Origin: JARRKC01 sp037388505
GTDB lineage: Bacteria; Acidobacteriota; UBA6911; RPQK01; JAPXNP01
Assembly: GCA_037388505.1 (NCBI GenBank)
Contig: JARRKC010000019.1
Span: 1-64,000, forward strand
Reading direction: 5' to 3'
Length of the DNA: 64,000 nucleotides
The number at the start of each line of letters is the position of its first letter. The first letter of the stretch is position 1. Both the position numbers and the translations under genes were made by a program. Positions 1 through 8,400 of this stretch are shown here, in pieces. The notes beneath the pieces were generated by a model. It searched no databases. It was given only the letters and a program-made list of their open reading frames with translations, and had not been told where the DNA came from.

Positions 1-311
1 TCCAAAACCGGGTCAGTAGCGTTCACGTCTTCACCTTCTATCCATAGAGAGCCCGTTCTGAAGCCGAAACTCAAAAGTCCTTCGGGATCTCCTCCCTGAT
101 TTTGAGTTCTCGGTTCCTGAACGGCTCTATTACTAGTGCAGGTCCACCGGAGATGTATTGGTGGACTCTCTGGAAGGCCGGCAGGTTTCGCAAGAGAGGA
201 AGTGACAGTGTGATGGATACCGGACAATGCCGACGGTCTCTTGAAGCCGTGAGGTTCCCTTGGTTTTGTTGGGATACCGGGATCGGCATGGGTCTGCGGA
301 GTTACGCGTGA
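1..311. other. Left edge, no gene recognised
   Basis: I see no convincing gene in this stretch, which should be the inside of the element whose integrase lies to the right. It holds two perfect inverted repeats. A 9-bp pair AACTCAAAA/TTTTGAGTT (68-76 and 100-108) is separated by 23 nt. A 7-bp pair GTCCACC/GGTGGAC (142-148 and 160-166) is separated by 11 nt. They could be recombinase or excisionase arm sites, or hairpins of a transcript; nothing decides between these. Confidence 0.4.
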
Positions 312-551
312 ATGGTTGACGAGGACGTTCTGACGTATGAGGAGGCTGCTCGGTTACTGCGCGTCTCAGAGCGAACCCTCGAACGTTGGGTGGCAGAGAA
401 TCAGGTGCCGTACGTGCGGCTACCGAAGCGAGGTTCATGGGCGAGCGTCCGGTTTCTTCGTTCCCATTTGGTCCGGTGGCTTGAGAAGCGTTCTGAGAAG
501 CCGGTAGGATGGCGTGGTCGCATGTCACCTCCTGGAAAGGAGGACCAATGA
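312..551 (+). CDS. Excisionase-like helix-turn-helix DNA-binding protein
   Basis: This 79-residue protein has the layout of the small MerR/excisionase HTH family. A helix-turn-helix near residues 7-30 (LTYEEAARLLRVSERTLERW) is followed by a basic wing. Such proteins direct tyrosine recombinases toward excision or bind the ends of integrated elements. Its stop overlaps the start of the recombinase gene in an ATGA arrangement (548-551), so the two are translationally coupled. That pairing is the main argument for an excisionase or directionality role. A GGAG lies about 10 nt upstream of the ATG. The role is inferred from family and context. Confidence 0.75.
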   Translation: MVDEDVLTYEEAARLLRVSERTLERWVAENQVPYVRLPKRGSWASVRFLRSHLVRWLEKRSEKPVGWRGRMSPPGKEDQ

Positions 552-1633
552 CCAAAACGAAAGGAGTCTACCTGCGCAACGGCATCGCCTACATCAGGTT
601 TGAAGATGAACGGGGCCGCGACGTGCGGGAAAGCACCGGCCAGGGCAGCGTTCGAGCGGCGGCGAAGATCCTCGCCAAACGGAAGACGGACGTGGCACTC
701 GGCAAGCATTTCCGCACGAGGCGATTCGCCCGCGTCCGCTTCTCTACGCTCCGTGCGGAGTGGTGGGAGCACCACGGACAGAAGACTCGAAGCAGCTTCT
801 CTTACTTGTTGCCGCGGATCGATGCGGCGTTCGGGGGAAAGAAGGCGCGTTCGATTACGAGTGACGACGTCCAGTCGTTCCTCGACGGGCTGTCCGAGGC
901 GCTTTCAGCCTCCTCGGTGAACCATCACCGGACGATTCTGAACAGCATCTTCAACTGGGCCATCAGGCGGGACAAGTATGACGAGAACCCCGTCAGGGGT
1001 GTGCGCCAGTTCCAGGAACCGCCGGGCCGAAACCGGATCCCGAGCCGGGACGAGTTCCAACGACTCCTGGCCACTGCCAAGGCGACCGACCTCGAGGTGT
1101 ATGTGTTTCTCATCGTCGCCACGACGACGACCCTGCGGAAGGGCGAGATCCTCCAGCGACAATGGAGCGAGGTTGTCCTCGACAGCACGCCGCACGTGAG
1201 GATCCCAAAGACGAAGAACGGGCGGTCAAAGACCGTACCGTTGCCGGGCGTGGCCGTGGAGGCGTTGAAGCTCCTGCCGAGCTACAACAGGCGCGACTAC
1301 CTCTTCCCGAGCACGCCCACCGGACGGCACCCGAACCCACGGACGCCGCACGTCTGGGACCTCGGGCCCCGCTTCCGCGACGTTCGCAAAGCGGCCGGGG
1401 TCGAAGGACTCCGCATCCACGACCTCCGGCACGCCGGCCCGAGCATCCTCCTCGAGCTCGGCATCGCGGACAGCATCGTCCGCAAGGTGACGGGGCACCG
1501 GAGCCGCGAACTCGAACGGTACCAACACCTCAGCCCGGAACTCCGCAAGCAGACCGTGGAACTCATCGCGCAAGCTTTGATTGGCACACCTACCGGCACA
1601 CCAAGGGAAGCGGAAGAAGAGGAAGTTGCATGA
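548..1633 (+). CDS. Tyrosine recombinase / phage-type integrase
   Basis: A 361-residue site-specific recombinase. The start is the ATG at 548, because a strong Shine-Dalgarno (AAAGGAGG, 536-543) precedes it and it overlaps the stop of the HTH gene; an upstream in-frame start at 509 would bury that signal. An N-terminal DNA-binding region (about 1-60) and a core-binding SAM-like domain (about 60-150) precede the catalytic domain. The catalytic set is visible: Arg197 (TLRKGE), a Lys near 221-223, His291 and Arg294 (HDLRH), His317 (GHRS) and the nucleophile Tyr325. The gene ends 31 bp before the 3' end of tRNA-Asp, the classic position for an integrase that uses the tRNA as attachment site. The element therefore extends leftward out of the window. 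Confidence 0.93.
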   Translation: MTKTKGVYLRNGIAYIRFEDERGRDVRESTGQGSVRAAAKILAKRKTDVALGKHFRTRRFARVRFSTLRAEWWEHHGQKTRSSFSYLLPRIDAAFGGKKARSITSDDVQSFLDGLSEALSASSVNHHRTILNSIFNWAIRRDKYDENPVRGVRQFQEPPGRNRIPSRDEFQRLLATAKATDLEVYVFLIVATTTTLRKGEILQRQWSEVVLDSTPHVRIPKTKNGRSKTVPLPGVAVEALKLLPSYNRRDYLFPSTPTGRHPNPRTPHVWDLGPRFRDVRKAAGVEGLRIHDLRHAGPSILLELGIADSIVRKVTGHRSRELERYQHLSPELRKQTVELIAQALIGTPTGTPREAEEEEVA

Positions 1634-1664
1634 CTCCTGACAGCCATGCATTCTCAAGGGGTTA

Positions 1665-1741
<77 letters not shown>

Positions 1742-1850
1742 GCAAACCTTCCCGCCTGATGGGCGGGACATTCTAACCAAACTGCACTGCGAACTCGCGA
1801 CCTTCCCGCCTGCGGGCGGGACGTTCTAACCAACTGAACTACGACCCCGC
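1742..1850 (-). repeat. Two tRNA-Asp-derived remnants with palindromic anticodon arms
   Basis: Next to the intact tRNA-Asp lie two partial copies of it. The copy at 1791-1850 matches the tRNA exactly over two blocks on either side of the anticodon arm (12 bp at 1791-1802 and 27 bp at 1824-1850). The arm itself is replaced by a perfect palindrome, TCCCGCC-loop-GGCGGGA. The copy at 1742-1790 keeps the same palindrome with a different loop and only a short part of the D-arm flank. Neither has a proper T arm or acceptor 3' strand, so neither can be a functional tRNA. Confidence 0.7.
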
Positions 1851-2194
1851 TCGGTCGGAAGACGAGATTATAGTCTAAAGGCAATTCGGGGAGCAAATGC
1901 CTTTGCGACTGGGACTTCAACCTTGGCGGCTCAGGCGACACATTGAACTGGCGCGTTTCTCCGGGTTTGGGAGACCGGAGACAGACCCGCTTTGGCTGCC
2001 ACTCTTCCGGCAACGGTTGGATCCGGCCCGTGAGGACGGGTATCCTCGGTTTCAGACTACTTATCCGTATCCGCAGGTTCGAACTGGAATTGTGTGTCGA
2101 GGATACAGGTAAGCCGAGAATGACTCACCCTTGGAACTCCCCCTGCCCTAAGAGAATCGCCCCCCTTTACTGCTGGCCGTCAACGACGACACCG
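1851..2194. other. Intergenic, nothing recognised
   Basis: About 340 bp between the tRNA remnants and the next supported gene. Short open frames exist but they are proline/arginine-rich and antisense to a better candidate. I see no terminator, RNA gene or clear promoter. Confidence 0.4.
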
Positions 2195-2566
2195 TCACGA
2201 GGCTTCAACGAGCACTCTCGCGACCCGGCGTTGGGTGCGCAAGGTGTCATTCAGTCTCTGGCGTATCGCCGTGTAGTCGACATCCGCCAACTGGCACCAG
2301 TACGGGAATCCGTCATCATCACTGCGGATCCACTCGATCGCCTTCTTCTTGAGCTGGCTGTAATCCTTCCGGGAGGTTTCCTTCACAAGCACCAAATCAA
2401 TGGCAGCTTCATGCCAGGCTTGCTTCAGAATGGCGACCGCGAGGTTTCGTTCGGAGCGGAAGTCGGGTTGGTACCGTTTCACTACAGAAGAGCCACTTGA
2501 GAAACCCTTAAAAGCCACCGCGGTATGATAGCACAGGGTTTCTGAAAGCCGAAGGAAAAATTTCAA
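2195..2566 (-). CDS. Hypothetical small protein
   Basis: The product is up to 123 residues and is not recognised with confidence. Its central and C-terminal part (ERNLAVAILKQAWHEAAIDL and a later FPYWCQLADVD stretch) has natural amphipathic composition. It recalls small hypothetical proteins near mobile elements in which a helical segment is followed by an FxWC box. The longest form starts with TTG at 2566 without a visible ribosome site. A GTG at 2482, giving about 95 residues beginning MKRYQPDF, is an equally good start. The nearby integrase makes accessory origin plausible. Confidence 0.5.
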   Translation of the reverse strand: MKFFLRLSETLCYHTAVAFKGFSSGSSVVKRYQPDFRSERNLAVAILKQAWHEAAIDLVLVKETSRKDYSQLKKKAIEWIRSDDDGFPYWCQLADVDYTAIRQRLNDTLRTQRRVARVLVEAS

Positions 2567-2791
2567 TGCGGGAGCACACTTACATGGGCCCCGTGGAACC
2601 AGGGTGTGCCGTGGGATTGCCGGGTTTCTCGAAAAGGGGCGAGCGGGGCGAGGGCTAGGCTCTGTCTGGCTCGGGGCTCTATGAACTTTGCCTATTCCCT
2701 ACGTAGATTACCTTGGGGTGCCTAGGCCAACATCCTAAGTTGTGTCAACTTTTTCCATTGGGGGGCTGCGGCGTCCACGGGGTTGCTCGAG

Positions 2792-2820
2792 GGGTGTTCG
2801 ACCGGGGTGGTCGAACACCC
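2792..2820. repeat. Perfect 12-bp stem-loop
   Basis: GGGTGTTCGACC (2792-2803) and its exact reverse complement (2809-2820) flank a 5-nt GGGGT loop. No T-run follows, so it is not an obvious intrinsic terminator. It may be one unit of the palindromic repeat families that fill other gaps here. Confidence 0.65.
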
Positions 2821-2895
2821 GAGGATGTCCTACGCGGCTCGTCGACGGTGCCGCGTTTGGAGAGGTGGCGCCGAGGATGGTTGTTCGGGGCAGCT

Positions 2896-2916
2896 AGACA
2901 ACCTGGAAGGTTGTCT
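2896..2916. repeat. GACAACC hairpin, member of GACAAGC-type family
   Basis: AGACAACCT and AGGTTGTCT form a perfect 9-bp stem around GGA, followed by TACC. The same design (stem built on ACAAGC/GCTTGT, short purine loop, then CCTACC) recurs near 5331, 23681, 26408, 47333 and 47699, so this is a dispersed repeat family. Confidence 0.6.
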
Positions 2917-2977
2917 TACCCGGCGAGACAACCAGTGACGGATGTCCTACCCGGCGGGGACGGTTGCCGTGCACGGA

Positions 2978-3013
2978 TTGACTTGGGTGTTGGGGCGACC
3001 CTATCCTCTGAGC
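2978..3013 (+). promoter_or_regulatory. Probable leaderless promoter of trmI
   Basis: TTGACT (2978-2983), an 18-bp spacer and TATCCT (3002-3007) are followed after 6 nt by the ATG at 3014. With normal spacing, transcription would begin at or next to the A of the start codon. No Shine-Dalgarno precedes the gene, which fits a leaderless mRNA. Confidence 0.55.
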
Positions 3014-3853
3014 ATGTCGCCGGGACCCTCTGTCGCCGATTTCCAGCGCCTCCCCTTTCGTGAGGGTGAGCCAATCTTCATCATCGAACCGCAGGGGCAG
3101 AGGCACTTCCTGAAGCTTCGCAGCGGCCACAAGTTCCATCACGTGCGGACCGGTCATCTCGCCCATGACCGGATCATCGGCCAGCGCCCCGGCGCGCTGA
3201 TCCTGAGCGAGACCGGAGAAGGTGTCGTCTGCCTGCGCCCGACTCTGGAGGACTACATCTACAAGGGGCTCAAGCGAAGAACGTCCATCATCCATCCGAA
3301 AGACCTCGCGACACTGGTGGTCCGGGGGGACATCTACTCGGGAGCAAGAGTCCTCGAGGCCGGCATCGGTTCGGGATCCTCCTCCATCTTCCTGCTCCGA
3401 CACCTCGCTCCGGGAGGACTGCTCATCTCCTACGAGCGCCGTCCTGAATTCATCGAGAACGCCCTCGCCAATATCGCCGATTTCCACGGCCTCTACGGCG
3501 ACCCGGGGACCGAACACCGGATCGTGGAAGGGGATATCTACGATTCGATCGATGCCCAGGATCTGGACCTCGTTCTGCTCGACGTGCCGGAGCCTTTCCG
3601 CGCCGTGGACGCCGTCTGGCAGGCACTGCGGGCCGGCGGGACCCTCCTGTCCTGGCTTCCTACCGTCACGCAGGTCTACGGGCTGGTTCGCCAGCTGCAG
3701 GAGCAGCCCCACTGGGCGGTCATCGAGACACGGGAGACCTTGGAGCGAAGCTGGGAAATCGCCGAAAACGCCATGCGGCCGTTCCATCGGATGGTCGGGC
3801 ATACCGGGTTTCTCATTCGGGCGCGGAAGCTGGAGGCTGGAAGCTACGGATAG
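3014..3853 (+). CDS. trmI: tRNA (adenine-58-N1)-methyltransferase
   Basis: A 279-residue SAM-dependent methyltransferase of the TrmI family, which makes m1A58 in the T loop of tRNAs. An N-terminal beta-rich domain (about 1-75) precedes a Rossmann domain. Motif I is VLEAGIGSGSSSIFLL and the acidic ISYERRPEFIENA segment would contact the SAM ribose. The motif IV region reads LDLVLLDVPEP, matching the usual DxxxLDxPxP of TrmI. The C-terminal part has the family ending with VGHTGFLIRARK. The ORF stays open 72 nt upstream, but the ATG at 3014 fits the promoter spacing and the family's start. Its 3' end overlaps the convergent pdxH by 10 bp. Confidence 0.9.
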   Translation: MSPGPSVADFQRLPFREGEPIFIIEPQGQRHFLKLRSGHKFHHVRTGHLAHDRIIGQRPGALILSETGEGVVCLRPTLEDYIYKGLKRRTSIIHPKDLATLVVRGDIYSGARVLEAGIGSGSSSIFLLRHLAPGGLLISYERRPEFIENALANIADFHGLYGDPGTEHRIVEGDIYDSIDAQDLDLVLLDVPEPFRAVDAVWQALRAGGTLLSWLPTVTQVYGLVRQLQEQPHWAVIETRETLERSWEIAENAMRPFHRMVGHTGFLIRARKLEAGSYG

Positions 3854-4485
3854 AGGCGCTCGATGAGCCACTCGTCTTCTCCCCGGCGGCGGTAGACGAA
3901 GCGATCGTGCAGGCGATTTTCCCGGCCCTGCCAGAACTCGATCTTGTGAGGATGGATCCGGTAGCCGCCCCAGCTCGGGGGCATCGGAATGTCCTTTCCT
4001 TTGAACTCCGCGTCAGCCTCCGCCAGACTCTCCTCCAGGAACCGGCGTGATTCCACGACCCGACTCTGATGGGAGATGAGTGCCGCCAGCCGACTTCCCC
4101 AGGGACGCGAATCGAAATAGGTTCGCGAGAGTTCCGCATCCACCAGCGCCGCCTTGCCTTCGATCCTGATCTGGCGGTTGAACTGGGCCCAGTAGAACAC
4201 CAGCGCGACCTGCGGATTCTCGTTCAGATTCATGCCCTTGACGCTCAACGTGTCCGTGAAGAAAACAAAGCCTCGATGATCGAAATGCTTGAGGAGAACA
4301 TACCGGGCCGAGGGGCGACCCATCGCGTCGGCCGTCGCCAGCACCATGGCATTGGGGTCCACGACCTTGTGCTCCGCAGCTTCGTCGAACCAGCACCTGA
4401 ATTGCTCGATCGGATCCGGATGGAGGTCCTGACGACACAGCGGGCGGCCTTCGTACTGCCTTCTCAGATCCGCGTTGAAGTGCAT
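3844..4485 (-). CDS. pdxH: Pyridoxamine 5'-phosphate oxidase
   Basis: A 213-residue flavoprotein oxidising pyridoxamine/pyridoxine phosphate to pyridoxal phosphate. Family hallmarks run in order: LRRQYEG at the N-terminus, PNAMVLATADAMGRPSAR and YVLLKHFD for FMN and substrate binding, then FFTDTLSVKGMNL and NPQVALVFYW. The C-terminal PNPOx box WGGYRIHPHKIEFWQG leads to RLHDR and ends WLIERLYP. The reading frame stays open for 200 codons upstream only because a stop-free 42-bp minisatellite lies there; the family N-terminus and length set the start at 4485. No Shine-Dalgarno is visible, and TACCAT (4492-4497, minus strand) sits 6 nt before the ATG. Confidence 0.94.
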   Translation of the reverse strand: MHFNADLRRQYEGRPLCRQDLHPDPIEQFRCWFDEAAEHKVVDPNAMVLATADAMGRPSARYVLLKHFDHRGFVFFTDTLSVKGMNLNENPQVALVFYWAQFNRQIRIEGKAALVDAELSRTYFDSRPWGSRLAALISHQSRVVESRRFLEESLAEADAEFKGKDIPMPPSWGGYRIHPHKIEFWQGRENRLHDRFVYRRRGEDEWLIERLYP

Positions 4486-4491
4486 GATTCT

Positions 4492-4497
4492 ATGGTA
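4492..4497 (-). promoter_or_regulatory. Candidate -10 hexamer for leaderless pdxH
   Basis: On the minus strand TACCAT ends 6 nt before the pdxH ATG, the same geometry as at trmI. No good -35 is seen, so the call rests on geometry and the absence of a ribosome-binding site. Confidence 0.35.
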
Positions 4498-4546
4498 GTA
4501 CAGGATGACCGGATCGGATGCCAGCGAATAGGGTGGGGACGTCACC

Positions 4547-4912
4547 AGCGAATCTCGTGGGTCTTGCGAATCTTGTTTTGAGTTTGCCAGCGAATCGTGC
4601 GGATCCCGCGAATCAAACCCAGGCTTTGTCAGCGAATCGTGCGAGTCCCGCAAATCGAGCCGTCGGGGGGCCAGCGATTTGCGCCAGTCTCGCGTATCTT
4701 GGTTCGGTTCTGCCAGCGAATCGTGCGAGTCCCGCGAATCAAACCCAGGCCTTGCCAGCGAATCGTGCGAGTCCCGCGAATCGAGCCGTCGGCGGGCCAG
4801 CGAATTGCGGGAGTCCTGCGAATCGCGCTCTGAGTTGGCTAGCGAATCGTGCGGATCCCGCGAATCAAACCCGGGGTTTGCCGGCGAATCGCGCAGGTCT
4901 CGCGGATCGGAG
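4547..4912. repeat. 42-bp tandem minisatellite, nine units
   Basis: Units begin at 4547, 4589, 4631, 4673, 4715, 4757, 4799, 4841 and 4883, an exact 42-bp period. Each has a conserved part of about 27 bp built on AGCGAATCGTGCGAGTCCCG and a variable part of about 15 bp. The variable part takes a few recurring forms, such as AAACCCAGGCTTTG and GAGCCGTCGG. Because 42 is divisible by 3 and the unit lacks stops, several frames are open through the array; on the minus strand one reads as 14-residue DSRDSHDSLA repeats. I treat it as non-coding. Confidence 0.85.
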
Positions 4913-5049
4913 AATTGACACGTCCGGTGTGTGAGCTCTGATGGACGAGGTGGACTTGGTAGAGAGCGGCCGACCCCCTTTGGGCGGGAGGTGAGAGCCA
5001 GAAACTCCAAAAGCGGAGTCGCGGTCATCAAGGCGTGGAGAACTGATTT

Positions 5050-5139
5050 CACGCAAAGAACGCAAACATCGCCAAGGTCCCCAATGGCTCCCAAGCAAAG
5101 AAATCCTTGGCGTCGGTTGCGTTTTTGCAGCTTTGCGTG
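5050..5139. repeat. Palindromic CGCAAAG element, copy A
   Basis: CACGCAAAG at 5050 and CTTTGCGTG at 5131-5139 bound a 90-bp element. Its interior (CCAATGGCTCCCAAGCAAAG, then AAATCCTTGGCGTCGG) resembles the copies at 25856-25941 and 32245-32329. This is the most diverged of the three. Confidence 0.65.
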
Positions 5140-5330
5140 GAGTCAGCTCTGACCGGCTTGGCATGTGGCCGAGCTTTCGGCAATCGATGTTGTGCACATC
5201 TGCAACCCGGCCGCCAAAAGAGGAGTTTCTGGAAAGGACACGGGTGACCGGAAACAGCGTTCCACCCTCTCGTGCGGGGGAGGTTGGAGTCCAGGCTGAA
5301 CAACGCTCGCGGAGTCACGGCCTCAGGCCA

Positions 5331-5353
5331 GGACAGGCGAGGACGCCTATTGT
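5331..5353. repeat. GACAAGC-type hairpin, copy near 5.3 kb
   Basis: GGACAGGCG and CGCCTATTGT form an imperfect stem. The upstream context (GGAGTCCAGGCTGAACAACGCTCG) is shared with the copies near 26.4 and 47.7 kb, so it is a degenerate member of the same family. Confidence 0.45.
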
Positions 5354-5357
5354 GTTC

Positions 5358-5412
5358 ACGCTCCCGTCCTCTCGTTCTCCCGTCCTCCGGTTCTCCCGTC
5401 CTCCGACGTCCC
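5358..5412. repeat. Octamer tract (GGAGGACG type)
   Basis: CCGTCCTC, TCGTTCTC and CCGGTTCTC octamers follow one another. Equivalent tracts occur near 26302, 47267, 47407, 47623, 61967 and 62226. They look like expandable 8-bp microsatellites in non-coding gaps. Confidence 0.6.
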
Positions 5413-5417
5413 GTCTC

Positions 5418-8400
5418 CTACGACCGATCCCCGATCTCTCCTTCTCTCGCCGCGGCGGGCTGGCAGCCTGCCTGACTCACCAGGCCTGCAGCCTGGACTA
5501 CTTTGGCCGCCGGAGAGCTGGACCGCCAGAGCCGTCGGGCTCCTTCAGATAGATCGTCCATCAAAGTGTAGTAGGTCGGCAGGACCACCAGCGTGAGGAT
5601 CGTCGAAGCGATCAGCCCACCCATCAGCGTTCGCGCCATCGGGAAATAGCGCAAATCGAACAGAGAGCTGTCGCCCACCGCCAGAGGAGTCAGGCCTACC
5701 ACCGTCGTGGCGGCCGTCATCAGGATCGGACGAAAGCGCTCCCGGCAGCCCGCCAGGATCGCCTCGGCTCGAGACAGCCCCGCCCTGCGCAGGTTGTTGA
5801 TGTGATCGATCAGCACGATTCCGTTGTTCACGACGATGCCGATCAGAATCAGGATCCCGATCTGAGCCATGATGTTGAACGGCGTCCCGGTGATCAGCAG
5901 GAACCAGGCCACTCCCACGAAGGCGAACAACAGGGAAATCATGATCGAAAAGGGATGCACCAGGGACTCGAACAGCGACGCCATCACGAAGTAGACCATG
6001 AACAGGGCGAGCAGAATATTGAACAGGAACTCCTGGTCTTCCTGTCCCGACCGCAACGTCCAGAAACCGAAGCTCCAGCTGTAGCCGTCCGGGAAATCCA
6101 TAGTGTCCATTGTCTCGGTCACCAGCTTCTTGCCCGTTTCTTCCTGCTCTCCCGAGTAGTTGCACCACATTTCGGTGTACGTACGCCGATCCTCGCGCTG
6201 AATGACCCCGGGGGTGCGCTCGATCCTCAGATCGGCAACTTGAGAGAGGAGAATCTGTTCGCCGTTGGGCCCGCCGCCGACCACCATCGACTCCAGATCC
6301 TGCAGATCTTCCCGGTCACCCGGCTGCAGCTTGACCCAGATGTTGACCTCTCCGTCGTTGGTCTGAAACCCTCGGATTTCCCTTCCTCTGAGAACGATCC
6401 CCAGAACGTTGGAGACGGACTGTGGAGACACGCCATAGTGCCGTGCCAACTGCCGATGCAGAACCAGCTGCACCTCCTGCTGGCCGCTGTCGAGCGCGGT
6501 ATGAATCTCGGAGAACTGATCCGTCTGCTTCAGCCGCCGCCGGGCTTCCCGAGCCAGTTCCATCAGCTTGGCCGGATCTTCGCCGTAGAGGCTGACGCCG
6601 ATCCAGTTTCGGTTCTCGCCGCCTTCCTGATTTCCGAGCCGGATCTGGGCCCCGGGGATGACCGGCAGACCCTCGGAGATCTTGTGGCGGATCTCGCGCA
6701 GATCCTCCAACCGAATGTTCTCCTTGTCGAAGTAGATCCGGGTCGCGGCCTCATTGTTCTCGTAGTAGCTGTACACATCCTTGATGTTGAAAGTCTTCTG
6801 GTTCTCGCGCAGATAGGCCTCGACGGGGTTGACGAAATCCTGCTCGATTTTGGCGTAGTGATAGTTCTCCGTGAACTCGTATTGAATCTGCAGGTCCGTC
6901 ATTTCCTCGGCATCGTACGAGTTGTCGGGAAGCTGGGCCAGCACGTAGAACGAAGCGACAACGACGATGGGAACCACGACCAGGCCGACGGCATACCGGT
7001 GTTTCAACGTCCAGGACATGACCCGCAGGTAGTGATCCACGACGCTGCGGCGCGACCCGGAAGCGGCCCGTCCCCGCCTGGCCGCCCACCAATCCCGCAA
7101 ACGGCTCAATTGACGGATCGTCCAGTCGTCCGCGCCTCCGGTCTTGGCGCTCAGCAGCTTGCCGGCGCCCATCGGGATCAGGGTCAGCGAAATGAAGAGC
7201 GAGCAGAAGAGCGTGATCATGATGGCCACACCGGTCTGGGCCAGGAAGATCGTCAGGTTGGTCTCCTGACCAAAGACCAGGGGGACGAAGATGATCACGG
7301 AGGTCAGGGTCGCCGCGACGACGGCTCGGATCACTTCCTGGGTGCCGGCGCAGGACGCCGCAACCCGCTCCTCGCCCTTCTCGAGCTTCTGGAAGATCGA
7401 TTCGAGCACCACCACGGCATTGTCGACGAGCATGCCCGTTGCCAGCATCAGCCCCATCATCGACAGCACGTTCAGGTCGTAGCCGAGCAGATAGAGAAAA
7501 CCGATGGCGGAGACGATCGAAAAAGGAATGGCCAAACCGATGAGCAGAGTCGCTCCGATGCGACGCAGGAACAGAAACAGGACCACGACGGCGAGTCCCG
7601 CTCCCACCAGGCCGGCATTGAGCAGGCCGGAGAGCGACTTGGTGATTTCGTGTCCGGCATTGTGCCAGACCAGGACCTCGATACCTTCGAGAACGGGATC
7701 GTTGTTGAGGTCCTGAATGCGTGCCATGACCCGGTCGACGGTGTCGACGGTATTGGCGTCCGATGCCTTGCGGATCTCCAGAGCAATGGCGAATTCGCCG
7801 TTCAGATGGCGTCCCATCGTCGGATCCGGCTCTTTCAGCATGACCGTCGAAATGTCGCCCAGAGTCAGACCGCGCTCATTGATCGGAAACGCGCGAAGCT
7901 GCTCGAGCGATGCTACGGCGCCTTTGCTGATCACGCGGAAGCGGCTGTCCGAGTCATCCAGCTTACCGAGCGTCAGGTTGAGGTTGGCGCTGTCGAGACG
8001 ACGGAAAAGCGCGTCGACGTCCACCGAATATCTCTTGATGGCGTCGAGCTTGAGGTAGATATCGACTTCCCGTGGATCCACGCCTCCGATCCCGACTTCG
8101 GCCACACCGGGAACCGCCTCGAGGGGCTTCTTGATGCGGGCTTCCAGCAAATCGTAGGCGCCGCGCAGATCCTGATGGGAAGCGATGCGCCCTTCGATGA
8201 TGGGAATATCGTTGGTGTTGAAGTTCTGAACCAGGATCCGGTCCACGTCATCGGGAAGGTCCACCCGGGCGCGCTCGACGAGTTCACGAGCCTCGGAGCG
8301 CAGGATGTCGACGTCCTTGTCCCAGGGGAAGGTCATCTGTACGACGGCCCGGTCCGCATTCGACCAGGAGGTGATCCGCTCGACGTAGGGAAGCGTGCTC

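Larger units (their letters stand above)
2567..2977. other. Intergenic region rich in hairpins
   Basis: A GC-rich gap of about 410 bp upstream of the trmI promoter. It contains two strong stem-loops listed separately and a partial further copy of the second (GAGACAACC and a ATGTCCTACCC box near 2926-2952). I see no coding frame with natural composition. Confidence 0.5.
4913..5417. other. Intergenic repeat-filled region
   Basis: About 500 bp between the minisatellite and the RND operon end. It holds one copy of the 85-90 bp palindromic element (5050-5139), a GACAAGC-type hairpin (5331-5353) and a CCGTCCTC octamer tract (5358-5412). No gene with natural composition is seen. Confidence 0.6.

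Noticed and set aside
1943..2500. A 185-codon plus-strand frame near the left end
   Set aside because: Weak composition; the minus-strand frame at 2195-2566 is the better candidate.
4547..4912. Repeated GCGAATC/GATTCGC words as an origin or DnaA-box cluster
   Set aside because: They do not match the TTATNCACA core and no dnaA, dnaN or parAB genes are present.
4519..4915. Possible CRISPR array (conserved and variable parts at fixed spacing)
   Set aside because: The 42-bp units are contiguous and their 15-bp variable parts recur among units; spacers are too short and not unique, and no cas genes are near.
3844..5094. PdxH as a 416-residue protein with an N-terminal repeat domain
   Set aside because: The extra 203 residues are the minisatellite and other gap sequence read in frame; the family starts at the ATG at 4485.
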